Made by a program: the position numbers and the translations under genes | Shown here: positions 25,495 to 33,142 of the stretch, piece after piece | Layout: every line of letters begins with the position of its first letter | How positions within the stretch are numbered: the first letter of the stretch is position 1 | Notes under the pieces: model-generated | Seen by the model: only the letters and a program-made list of their open reading frames with translations | Told to the model about the DNA's origin: nothing | Databases searched by the model: none | Origin: Flavobacterium cucumis | GTDB taxonomy: Bacteria; Bacteroidota; Bacteroidia; Flavobacteriales; Flavobacteriaceae | Assembly (NCBI RefSeq): GCF_900148835.1 | Contig: NZ_FRYK01000001.1 | Span: 558,001 to 622,000 of the forward strand | Length of the DNA: 64,000 nucleotides | Direction of reading: 5' to 3'

Positions 25495-25920
25495 TTATTT
25501 TTTAATTTTGTTTAAACCTGTCCAAAACATTGTTCCTATGGCAACTACTGCTAATAAATAAAACATATTTAGACCAGTACTCACCCATTTAGAAGTGCTT
25601 TCAGAAGCAATGATCTCATTTGAAGCTGATTTAACCTCTGTTCCATCTGCAATAATAAATGAAACTAAAATCAATGCGAAAAACAACCCTATCGAAATGA
25701 ATGTTTTCTTGATATTCTCTTTATCCGAAAATAAATTCTTAAATACATAAATTAACACTAAAGCTATACAAGCTATTAGAATTACATAAGATAAATATAT
25801 AAGAGGGGTAATCCAACTACTGTTTGCAGCATCATCAGAAGCCATTAATCCTCCTAAGAAAACTAAGCTCAATACTGAAATTACAATAGCTGCTATTTTT
25901 GTTACTTTGTGTAAATTCAT
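25495..25920 (-). CDS. Hypothetical membrane protein within the ExbB/ExbD operon
   Basis: The 141-residue protein has four predicted membrane helices (about 8-27, 38-60, 75-92 and 115-135) and an acidic outer loop (IADGTEVKSASNEIIASES). I do not recognise a family beyond a conserved companion of flavobacterial ExbB/ExbD clusters. The tight packing (20 bases after exbB, 2 bases before exbD) argues that it is part of, or assembles with, the motor complex. Confidence 0.75.
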   Translation of the reverse strand: MNLHKVTKIAAIVISVLSLVFLGGLMASDDAANSSWITPLIYLSYVILIACIALVLIYVFKNLFSDKENIKKTFISIGLFFALILVSFIIADGTEVKSASNEIIASESTSKWVSTGLNMFYLLAVVAIGTMFWTGLNKIKK

Positions 25921-25940
25921 AACAGTTATATATTTATTAA

Positions 25941-26753
25941 TTATTTTTTGCTGTAATCAGACAACATATCAACTAAGCTGATAGATGCATCTTCCATATC
26001 ATTTACGATTGAATCAATCTTAGCTGTGATATAGTTATAGAAAATTTGTAGAATAATAGCAACAATAAGACCGAATACAGTTGTTAATAAAGCTACTTTA
26101 ATACCTCCTGCTACTAAAGATGGCTCCATAGATCCTGCAGATTGAATTTGGTCAAACGCTTCAATCATACCAATTACGGTTCCCATGAAACCTAACATCG
26201 GTGCTAAAGCGATAAATAATGAAATCCAAGAAACGTTTTTCTCTAATTGACCCATTTGAACACCACCGTAAGCAACGATAGATTTTTCAGCAGAATCCAA
26301 ACCATGAGAATAACGGTCTAAACCTTGGTAAAAGATAGATGCAACTGGACCAGAAGTATTTCTAGCAACTTCTTTAGCAGCGTTTACACCACCTGAGTTT
26401 AATGCTGTTTCAACTTCACTGATTAATTTTTTAGTGTTAGTTGTTGACAAGTTTAAGTAAATAATTCTTTCAATTGCAATTGCTAAACCTAAAATCAAAC
26501 AAATCAATACGATTCCCATGAAACCAGGACCACCTTCAATAAAACGTTTTTTCATTCCTTGTGTAAAAGTAGTTTCTTCTTCAACTACATTTTCTTCAGT
26601 TGCCACTACTGCAGCTTCCTCTTCTGTAGCTGTCGTATCAACAACTTGTTCTGTTTCTGGTGCTGTAACTTGAGTTGTGTCTGCATCTTGAGCTTGAACA
26701 TTTCCAAAAGTCATAAGCCCTGTGATTGCTAAAATAGAAAATAATCTTTTCAT
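25941..26753 (-). CDS. exbB: ExbB/TolQ/MotA-family proton channel with N-terminal extension
   Basis: The 270-residue protein starts with a signal-peptide-like segment (MKRLFSILAITGLMTFGNVQAQ). A Glu/Thr/Val-rich low-complexity stretch follows (about 23-62). Three membrane helices with the MotA/TolQ/ExbB domain come next, including WISLFIALAPMLGFMGTVIGMIEAFD and ALLTTVFGLIVAIILQIFYNY. The N-terminal extension with a cleavable leader is common in Bacteroidetes ExbB. It forms the stator-like proton channel with ExbD to energise outer-membrane receptors. First gene of a four-gene operon. Confidence 0.92.
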   Translation of the reverse strand: MKRLFSILAITGLMTFGNVQAQDADTTQVTAPETEQVVDTTATEEEAAVVATEENVVEEETTFTQGMKKRFIEGGPGFMGIVLICLILGLAIAIERIIYLNLSTTNTKKLISEVETALNSGGVNAAKEVARNTSGPVASIFYQGLDRYSHGLDSAEKSIVAYGGVQMGQLEKNVSWISLFIALAPMLGFMGTVIGMIEAFDQIQSAGSMEPSLVAGGIKVALLTTVFGLIVAIILQIFYNYITAKIDSIVNDMEDASISLVDMLSDYSKK

Positions 26754-26837
26754 CGCTTTTGTTCTTAAATTTTAATTAGTTAATGGGTAAAGATATAAAA
26801 ATATTTATAATTTTTCTTTAAAATAAGTATCATTTAG

Positions 26838-26925
26838 CAGAGAGGAAGGGATTCGAACCCTCGTCCCGATTTTGTCGGGAACACACTTTCCAGGCGTGCG
26901 CCTTCGACCACTCGGCCACCTCTCT
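26838..26925 (-). tRNA. tRNA-Ser, anticodon GGA
   Basis: On the minus strand an 88-nt cloverleaf is visible. The acceptor stem is AGAGAGG/CCTCTCT with G73, the D arm is GGCCGAGTGGTCGAAGGC, and the anticodon loop CTGGAAA reads GGA. A long variable arm (CCCGA...TCGGG) is typical of tRNA-Ser, and the T arm has GGTTCGAATCC. The 3' CCA is not encoded. It decodes UCC and UCU. It lies between exbB and ansA. Confidence 0.96.
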
Positions 26926-26999
26926 AACGAAGCTTTACTTTTTTCAAGGGTGCTAAATAACATAAAAAAAATGATGTATAAAAATTTAAATTGTTATTT

Positions 27000-28031
27000 T
27001 TATGTCATTTCTCCTCTAATAGGGGTTTCGAAAACACTTTTTAACATAACATTAGATATATTTTGCCCCAAAAGATACATTAACTTAGTAATTGCCGCCT
27101 CAGTTGTTATATCTTTTCCTGAAATAACGCCTATGCTTTTTAACTGAGTACTAGTTTCATAATTCCCCATGGCTACACTTCCGCCACTACATTGTGTTAC
27201 ATTTACAACATGAATATTATTCTTTATAGCTCTTTCTAGTGTTGCCACAAACCATTCTTCTGTTGGTGCATTCCCTGAGCCATAAGTCTCTAAAACAATC
27301 CCTTTCAAATTTGGAATTGAAAAAAATGCATGCAATACTTGCTGATTGATTCCGGGAAAAATCTTTAAAATAGCCACATTATCATCAAAATCAGTATGTA
27401 CTTTTAATTTTTTATTGGTTTTTTTCTTTAAAATAATATCATTATTCACTTTCAAATGTACACCTGATTCTGCCAATTCAGGGAAATTAGGCGAGGTAAA
27501 AGCATTAAAGTGTTCGGCACTGATTTTAGTGGTGCGATTTCCTCTATATAATTTATATTCAAAATATAAACACACTTCCTGAATTACTGGTCTTTTATTT
27601 TCTTGAAGAGAAGCTACTTGAATTGCGGTAATTAGATTCTCCTTGGCATCCGTCCTTAAATCCCCAATTGGCAATTGTGAGCCCGTAAAAATAACTGGTT
27701 TTTCCAAGTCTTCTAACATAAAACTCAATGCAGAAGCACTATAGGACATCGTATCAGAACCATGCAAAACAACAAATCCATCAAACTCCGAGTAATTTTC
27801 CTCAATTATTGTAGCCATTTTTTGCCAATTGTCAATATTCATATTAGATGAATCAATAGGCACTTCAAAAGAAATGGTTTCAATTTGACAATCTAATAAA
27901 TGCAATTCGGGAATTCGGCTTAATAACTCATTAAAATCAAAAGCTTTCAAAGTTCCTGTTTGAAAATCTTTTACCATTCCGATGGTGCCACCCGTGTAGA
28001 TTAAAAGTATTTTTGGTTTATGAGATGTCAT
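27000..28031 (-). CDS. ansA: Type I L-asparaginase
   Basis: This enzyme hydrolyses asparagine to aspartate and ammonia. Both catalytic motifs are present: YTGGTIGM at residues 12-19 (Thr nucleophile) and LHGSDTMSYSASALSFML, which holds the Thr-Asp pair. There is no signal peptide, so it is the cytoplasmic type I form. Length 343 residues is normal. Its first 14 bases overlap the end of the acyltransferase gene upstream, which implies co-translation. Confidence 0.94.
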   Translation of the reverse strand: MTSHKPKILLIYTGGTIGMVKDFQTGTLKAFDFNELLSRIPELHLLDCQIETISFEVPIDSSNMNIDNWQKMATIIEENYSEFDGFVVLHGSDTMSYSASALSFMLEDLEKPVIFTGSQLPIGDLRTDAKENLITAIQVASLQENKRPVIQEVCLYFEYKLYRGNRTTKISAEHFNAFTSPNFPELAESGVHLKVNNDIILKKKTNKKLKVHTDFDDNVAILKIFPGINQQVLHAFFSIPNLKGIVLETYGSGNAPTEEWFVATLERAIKNNIHVVNVTQCSGGSVAMGNYETSTQLKSIGVISGKDITTEAAITKLMYLLGQNISNVMLKSVFETPIRGEMT

Positions 28032-29157
28032 TGGTGTATTTCAATTTATTCACAACCGGATTAGCATACATAGCCAAGAAACCTTCTCTCATGGTTTCAT
28101 TGTCGGCATCAATTCGCATTTCTAATCTTCTTTCAAACAGTTGACGCTCTTTTTCGTTATACAAATGTGTAAACCGAGTTGTTTTGTATAAAATATCATA
28201 AGCTATAAAATTTGTTGGCCATAATTTATAGGATTGCAAAATAGAATCGTCAATTACTTGTGCCAAAGCTTGAATCTGCTTATTGTTATTATCCTTTTCA
28301 ACAATAATTTTTTCGTATTCACTTTCTAAAACATCGCCAACATGAATGTGGATACGCTTTTTTTGCCCGATGATTCCACTTAATAAGGTAATAAAATCTT
28401 CATTTTTCTCCTTAATATAAACTTCGTCTTTGGAAAGCGCTATTAATTGCGGCATTTTCAAAGCATCTGTTGGATCGTACTCATACGAAATAGAAACAGG
28501 TACTACTCTTAATTTCTTGAAAAAATCCATACAATTCGCCTCATCTGATGCCATCGCAATCATTTTTAAAACGCCTTGATGAGTGGCATCATTACCATCC
28601 TTTGTCCTTCCTTCACGTTGGGCAATCCAAACAGAACGGTTTTCTTTTGACAGTAAATGATACATATATTCTGACATCAGCTTAGAGCTTTGCAATAATT
28701 CTCTTGGCGATAAACCGCGTTGTACTAGAAAATTTCGATTTAATTTTGAAAGTTTTAAAAGAAAATCTTTCTTCACTAGATTATCCCCAATAGCGGAAGC
28801 TGTCATGATCAATCCATGATCGCAAAGTGAAACATTTAATAAGGACGTATCTAAAATAATGTCTCGATGATTGGAAATAAACAAATAAGAAATGTTAGGG
28901 CTTAATTTTTCAAAACCAGAGGTAGTGAGTCCCTCCGAACTTCTCTCTAGAACTCTTTGAATTGATTGGTAAACAAAATTGACTTGAAAATCACGAATAG
29001 AATGAGTAGTACTCAATTGTTCTTTCCAAACTTCATCATCTACTTCTGGAAACGTAAAATCCATCATGGCTTTCATCATAGGATGATGCAACAATGACTT
29101 TAAAGCGTCGTTTACTTCAGAATCATAATAAGGGCGAATAGAATCGAATTTTGTCAT
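28018..29157 (-). CDS. Lysophospholipid acyltransferase-family protein (PlsC-like)
   Basis: The start is the ATG at 29157 (MTKFDSIRPYY); an in-frame TTG 24 bases earlier adds eight residues without support. The 379-residue protein carries the acyltransferase H(x)4D motif in SNHRDIILD and a downstream EGRTKDG block, the two hallmarks of glycerol-phosphate or lysophosphatidate acyltransferases. No membrane helix is obvious, so it may attach peripherally. It forms an overlapping pair with ansA, and TatD lies upstream on the same strand. Its substrate could also be another acyl acceptor such as a lipid A precursor. Confidence 0.82.
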   Translation of the reverse strand: MTKFDSIRPYYDSEVNDALKSLLHHPMMKAMMDFTFPEVDDEVWKEQLSTTHSIRDFQVNFVYQSIQRVLERSSEGLTTSGFEKLSPNISYLFISNHRDIILDTSLLNVSLCDHGLIMTASAIGDNLVKKDFLLKLSKLNRNFLVQRGLSPRELLQSSKLMSEYMYHLLSKENRSVWIAQREGRTKDGNDATHQGVLKMIAMASDEANCMDFFKKLRVVPVSISYEYDPTDALKMPQLIALSKDEVYIKEKNEDFITLLSGIIGQKKRIHIHVGDVLESEYEKIIVEKDNNNKQIQALAQVIDDSILQSYKLWPTNFIAYDILYKTTRFTHLYNEKERQLFERRLEMRIDADNETMREGFLAMYANPVVNKLKYTNDIS

Positions 29158-29220
29158 ATTTATTTTCAAAACTAAACACAAATGAACGAAATTTTTATCA
29201 CTTTTTACTTTATATTTTGA

Positions 29221-30000
29221 TTAAATTCCGAAAATTTGTTTTGAATTTTCAGTAGTAATTTTTGCAATTTCTTCAATTGGTAATTGGTAAATTTCGGCTA
29301 ACTTTTGCGCTATCAATAAAGTATAACTACTCTCATTTCGTTTTCCACGATACGGAACAGGTGCCAAATAAGGTGCATCCGTCTCTAAAACAATATGCTT
29401 TATATCGATTTCATTTAAAAACTGGTCTATTTTTCCATTTTTAAATGTAGCTACTCCTCCTATACCTAATTTCATTCCTAAAGAAATTGCTCTTCGGGCT
29501 TGATCTAAATCACCTGTAAAACAATGGAAAATCCCAAATAAATCGATTGCTTTTTCATCTTCCAAAATCTCAAAAACGGCATCAAAAGCATCACGACAAT
29601 GAATGTTGATTGCTAATTTATACTTCTTTGCTAATTGGATTTGGTATTTAAAAACATATTGTTGCTCTTTCAAAAAAGTTTTATCCCAAAATAAGTCAAT
29701 CCCGATTTCGCCAATAGCATAAAACTTTCTCTTAGTCAATTCTTGCTCCACATGCGCCAATTCTTCCAAATAATTCTCCTTTACATAAGTAGGATGCAAA
29801 CCCATCATTAGAAAAACATTTTCTGGATATTGATTCTCTAATTCATACATTTTTGAAGTGTAATTAGAATCTATGGAAGGCACAAAGAAACGAGAAACAC
29901 CAGCATTGATGGCTCTTTGCATCATTTCGTTACGATCTAAATCAAATTCTTCTGAATATAAATGGGTGTGGGTATCGGTTAAGATTAATTGCGAGTTCAA
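29221..30000 (-). CDS. TatD-family metal-dependent hydrolase
   Basis: The 259-residue TIM-barrel hydrolase shows the metal ligands of the family. His11 and His13 lie in TDTHTHLY, with Glu in IGEIGIDLFW, His in NIHCRDAF, His in FHCFTGD and Asp in LETDAPYLAP. TatD proteins act as Mg-dependent deoxyribonucleases or related phosphoesterases in DNA repair and RNA turnover. It heads the tatD-acyltransferase-ansA run on the minus strand. Confidence 0.93.
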   Translation of the reverse strand: MNSQLILTDTHTHLYSEEFDLDRNEMMQRAINAGVSRFFVPSIDSNYTSKMYELENQYPENVFLMMGLHPTYVKENYLEELAHVEQELTKRKFYAIGEIGIDLFWDKTFLKEQQYVFKYQIQLAKKYKLAINIHCRDAFDAVFEILEDEKAIDLFGIFHCFTGDLDQARRAISLGMKLGIGGVATFKNGKIDQFLNEIDIKHIVLETDAPYLAPVPYRGKRNESSYTLLIAQKLAEIYQLPIEEIAKITTENSKQIFGI

Positions 30001-30033
30001 AATTGTGAGTTTTATAATTTTGTATTTATGTCA

Positions 30034-30041
30034 CAAAGTTA
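30034..30041 (-). promoter_or_regulatory. Possible -7 element for tatD
   Basis: On the minus strand this reads TAACTTTG, matching TAnnTTTG, 33 bases before the start at 30000. No TTG at the proper distance; a heptamer array occupies that place. Confidence 0.35.
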
Positions 30042-30048
30042 TATTCTG

Positions 30049-30083
30049 AAATCTAAAATCGTTAATCTAAAATCATAAATTTT
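30049..30083. repeat. Heptamer array between tatD and the retropepsin-like gene
   Basis: AAATCTA, AAATCGT, TAATCTA, AAATCAT and AAATTTT run in register. The array lies in a divergent promoter region, 16 nt before the ATG at 30100. Confidence 0.6.
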
Positions 30084-30087
30084 AGTT

Positions 30088-30095
30088 TATTTTTG
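30088..30095 (+). promoter_or_regulatory. -7 element right at the start of the retropepsin-like gene
   Basis: TATTTTTG matches TAnnTTTG and ends only 4 bases before the ATG at 30100. If used, the transcript would begin at or next to the start codon (leaderless). Confidence 0.4.
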
Positions 30096-30099
30096 AATC

Positions 30100-30537
30100 A
30101 TGGAAGATTTGCAGGACTTTTTAAAAGAGAAAAAATATAAAAAAATAAAGTTTACAGTGCTAAAAACCCAACATTTATTAATAAAAGGGAAAATAAACGG
30201 CGTCAAGGGAAACTTTATTTTAGACACAGGAGCGAGTAATAGTTGTGTAGGATTTGATCGTATTGAACATTTCAAATTAGATGCCCAATTCTCAGAAACT
30301 AAAGCCGCCGGAGCAGGCGCAACAGGAATTGAAACTCAATTAGCAAGAAACAATGAAATTCAATTGGGAAGATGGAAAAACAAAAAATTTCACCTAATCG
30401 TTTTTGACATGAGTCATGTAAATGAGGCTTTAACTCATTATAAAACCAAACCCGTTGATGGAATTATTGGTGCTGATATCTTACTAAAAGGAAAAGCAAT
30501 TATTGATTATTGTAATCATTATTTGTTTTTGAAATAA
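30100..30537 (+). CDS. Retropepsin-like (clan AA) aspartic protease
   Basis: The 145-residue protein holds a single aspartic-protease lobe. The catalytic motif is FILDTGASNSCV with Asp42, followed by a flap-like segment (AAGAGATGIETQ) and the closing GIIGADILL motif. One lobe per chain means it should work as a dimer like retroviral proteases. There is no signal peptide or membrane helix, so it is probably cytoplasmic. Its stop directly abuts the stop of the MFS exporter gene on the other strand. Confidence 0.85.
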   Translation: MEDLQDFLKEKKYKKIKFTVLKTQHLLIKGKINGVKGNFILDTGASNSCVGFDRIEHFKLDAQFSETKAAGAGATGIETQLARNNEIQLGRWKNKKFHLIVFDMSHVNEALTHYKTKPVDGIIGADILLKGKAIIDYCNHYLFLK

Positions 30538-31758
30538 TTATTTCGTGTGGTTTTTCTTCAGTGTTCGGAAAGCTAAAATCGTACTAATCAACATTAAAAT
30601 TCCACCTAAAACAAATGGTGCTCCTGGGAATAAAAAAGGTGCCTCATCATGAGTGAAATAATAAAAAATCGAGGCCATCATAGGTGGACCTACGATTGAA
30701 GAAGCACTCATTAAACTGGTTAATGTTCCTTGAATTTCACCTTGTTCTGACGGATCTACTTGTTCAGAAACGACAGCTTGTAATGCTGGACCAGCAATTC
30801 CTCCTAAACAATACGGAACTAAAAAAACAAACATCATCCAACTTTCTGTTGCAAAAGCAAACAAGAACATTCCGATAGTATATAACGCTAATCCATAATA
30901 AATACTTTTTATATTTCCGATTTTTGGATTTATCCAACGAATTAAACCTCCTTGAACAATTCCAACTAATAATCCGATAATCCCTAGAGAAATACCTACC
31001 ATTTTTTCGTCCCAATTAAATTGATACATGGTAAAATAATTCCAATTGCTTTGTACGGCATGCGAACCCACATAAAGAATAAAAATAGCCAATACTAATC
31101 CAATTAAATTTGGATATTTTTTCAGATGTAACAGAGCACCTATCGGATTAGCCCTTTTTAATTCAAACGGTCTACGTTTCTCTTTACTTAATGATTCTGG
31201 CAAAATGAAATAGCCATATAAAAAGTTTAACATACACAAAATAGCCGCGGCAATAAAAGGAATCCTTGTTCCAAACTGTCCTAGCAATCCTCCTAAAACT
31301 GGACCAATAATAAACCCTAATCCAAAAGCAGCACCCATCAATCCAAAATTCTTAGCTCTGTTTTCGTGCGTACTAACATCAGCAATATAAGCAGAAGCGG
31401 TTGTGAAACTTGCTCCTGTTATTCCAGACAAAATTCTACCAATGAACAACCATGTTATTGTTGGCGCAAAGGCTAACAATAAAAAATCTAAAGAAAAAGC
31501 GAACAAAGAAGTTAACAATACGGGGCGTCTACCGTACTTATCACTTAAGTTCCCTATCACTGGTGCAAAAATGAATTGAGTAATTGCATAAGCGAAAGTT
31601 AACCAACCTCCATATTTTGCAGCTTCACTAATATCTCCATTAATAAGCTCTTTGATTAAATTTGGGATTACAGGAATAATGATACCCCACCCTATAACAT
31701 CTAACAAAACGGTAATAAAGATAAAACCAACGGCTGCTTGCTTCTTAGATTTTTTCAT
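30538..31758 (-). CDS. MFS drug exporter, TetA/TCR family
   Basis: The start is the ATG at 31758 (MKKSKKQAAVGFIFITVLLD); a GTG at 31776 is in frame but less likely. The 406-residue protein has about 12 membrane helices with the MFS loop motif NLSDKYGRRPVLLTS between helices 2 and 3. The antiporter-like GAAFGLGFIIGPVLGGLLG lies in helix 5, a pattern of the 12-helix tetracycline/multidrug proton antiporters. Whether it exports tetracycline cannot be told. It is preceded by the odhB terminator and converges on the retropepsin-like gene with no gap. Confidence 0.88.
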   Translation of the reverse strand: MKKSKKQAAVGFIFITVLLDVIGWGIIIPVIPNLIKELINGDISEAAKYGGWLTFAYAITQFIFAPVIGNLSDKYGRRPVLLTSLFAFSLDFLLLAFAPTITWLFIGRILSGITGASFTTASAYIADVSTHENRAKNFGLMGAAFGLGFIIGPVLGGLLGQFGTRIPFIAAAILCMLNFLYGYFILPESLSKEKRRPFELKRANPIGALLHLKKYPNLIGLVLAIFILYVGSHAVQSNWNYFTMYQFNWDEKMVGISLGIIGLLVGIVQGGLIRWINPKIGNIKSIYYGLALYTIGMFLFAFATESWMMFVFLVPYCLGGIAGPALQAVVSEQVDPSEQGEIQGTLTSLMSASSIVGPPMMASIFYYFTHDEAPFLFPGAPFVLGGILMLISTILAFRTLKKNHTK

Positions 31759-31787
31759 AGCTAAAATTTGAATCACAAAGAAAAGAA

Positions 31788-31818
31788 AAATCCCAAACTC
31801 TATTTGAATTTGGGATTT
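31788..31818 (-). terminator. Intrinsic terminator after odhB
   Basis: AAATCCCAAA (31788-31797) pairs with TTTGGGATTT (31809-31818), an 11-base loop between. On the minus strand it lies 20 bases after the odhB stop and is followed by a T-rich run. The end of the MFS leader overlaps this region. Confidence 0.75.
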
Positions 31819-31838
31819 AATAATTGGAATTTATTGAA

Positions 31839-33056
31839 TTATAGTTCTAATGCTTTTTTTACATTTCCACCCATTAAAATTTCTGCTGGGTTTTCTAATG
31901 CTTCTTTAACCGCCACTAAGAATCCAACTGACTCACGTCCGTCAATAATTCTGTGATCATATGATAAAGCAACATACATAACTGGAGCAATTACGATTTG
32001 ACCGTTTTTAACGATAGCTCTTTCTACCACATTGTGCATTCCTAAAATACCTGATTGTGGAGGATTGATAATTGGTGTAGACAACATACTTCCGAAAACA
32101 CCACCATTAGAAATGGTAAATGTTCCACCTGTCATTTCGTCTACTGTAATTTGTCCATCACGAGCTCTTAAAGCCAATCTTTTGATTTCAGCTTCAACAC
32201 CTCTGAACGATAATGTTTCTGCATTTCTCATAACTGGAACCATTAGTCCTTTTGGACCCGAAACTGCTACAGAAATATCACAGAAATCATAAGAAATTTT
32301 CTCTTGACCATCAATCATAGAGTTTACATCTGGATACAGTTGTAAAGCACGAGTCACCGCTTTTGTAAAGAAAGACATAAAGCCTAATCCTAAACCATGT
32401 TTCGCTTTGAACTCTTCTTTATATTGATCACGAATAGCATAAATTGCTGACATATCTACTTCGTTGAAAGTAGTTAACATTGCTGTTTCGTTTTTAGCAG
32501 ATACTAAACGCTCTGCTACTTTTCTACGTAACATTGATAATTTAGTTCTTTCTGAACCACGGTTTCCTCCTGTTGGAGTTCCCATTGATGGTACTGCGTT
32601 TACAGCATCATCTTTAGTAATTCTTCCACCTTTACCTGTTCCTACAATTACAGAAGGCTCGATGTTTTTTTCTTCTAATATTTTTCTAGCTGCTGGAGAT
32701 GGCGCTTGGGTTGCATACGTTTTTTCTGCTACTGGAGCTGCTTTTGGAGCCTCAGCCTTTGGAGCTTCAACTGCTTTTGCTTCTTCTTTTGCTGGAGCTG
32801 CACCACCTTCTGGTTTTGCTGCACCTGTATCGATTAAACAAACTACTGCACCAACTGCTACTGCATCACCTTCTTCTGCTTTTAATGTAATGATTCCACT
32901 TGCTTCAGCCGGTAATTCTAATGTTGCTTTATCTGAATCAACCTCAGCAATCGCTTGGTCTTTTTCTACATAATCACCATCTTTTACTAACCATGTAGCA
33001 ATTTCTACTTCTTTAATTGATTCCCCTGGAGAAGGGACTTTCATTTCTAAAATCAT
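31839..33056 (-). CDS. odhB: Dihydrolipoyllysine-residue succinyltransferase (E2 of 2-oxoglutarate dehydrogenase)
   Basis: E2 transfers the succinyl group to CoA in the 2-oxoglutarate dehydrogenase complex of the TCA cycle. The N-terminal lipoyl domain has the lipoylated Lys43 in EVDSDKATLEL. An Ala/Pro/Lys/Glu-rich flexible linker follows (about 83-120). The peripheral E1/E3-binding domain (PSPAARKILEEKNIEPS) comes next. The C-terminal catalytic domain ends with the active-site YDHRIIDGRES. Length 405 is standard. It lies downstream of sucA on the same strand, and an octamer repeat array fills the gap. Confidence 0.96.
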   Translation of the reverse strand: MILEMKVPSPGESIKEVEIATWLVKDGDYVEKDQAIAEVDSDKATLELPAEASGIITLKAEEGDAVAVGAVVCLIDTGAAKPEGGAAPAKEEAKAVEAPKAEAPKAAPVAEKTYATQAPSPAARKILEEKNIEPSVIVGTGKGGRITKDDAVNAVPSMGTPTGGNRGSERTKLSMLRRKVAERLVSAKNETAMLTTFNEVDMSAIYAIRDQYKEEFKAKHGLGLGFMSFFTKAVTRALQLYPDVNSMIDGQEKISYDFCDISVAVSGPKGLMVPVMRNAETLSFRGVEAEIKRLALRARDGQITVDEMTGGTFTISNGGVFGSMLSTPIINPPQSGILGMHNVVERAIVKNGQIVIAPVMYVALSYDHRIIDGRESVGFLVAVKEALENPAEILMGGNVKKALEL

Positions 33057-33063
33057 GTTTTTT

Positions 33064-33124
33064 AGTTTAAAAGTTTAAAATAAGTTTAAAAGTTTAAAAG
33101 TTGTGTTAGCCTTAAACCTAAACT
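33064..33124. repeat. Octamer repeat array before odhB
   Basis: AGTTTAAA occurs four times (33064-33079 and 33083-33098, with a 3-base break) plus AGTT. A reversed CTTAAACCTAAACT follows at 33111-33124. The period is 8 rather than 7, but the placement (7 nt before the odhB ATG, A-rich spacer) is the same as for the heptamer arrays. Confidence 0.7.
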
Positions 33125-33142
33125 ATTAGCTGTTTTTTATTT

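Noticed and set aside
26838..26925. tRNA-Ser as an integration site of a mobile element
   Set aside because: No duplicated tRNA 3' end, integrase or unusual gene content on either side.
32464..32973. 169-codon open frame antisense to odhB
   Set aside because: It is Ala/Ser/Phe-rich, produced by the reverse complement of the Ala/Pro/Lys linker and lipoyl domain; odhB is fully supported.
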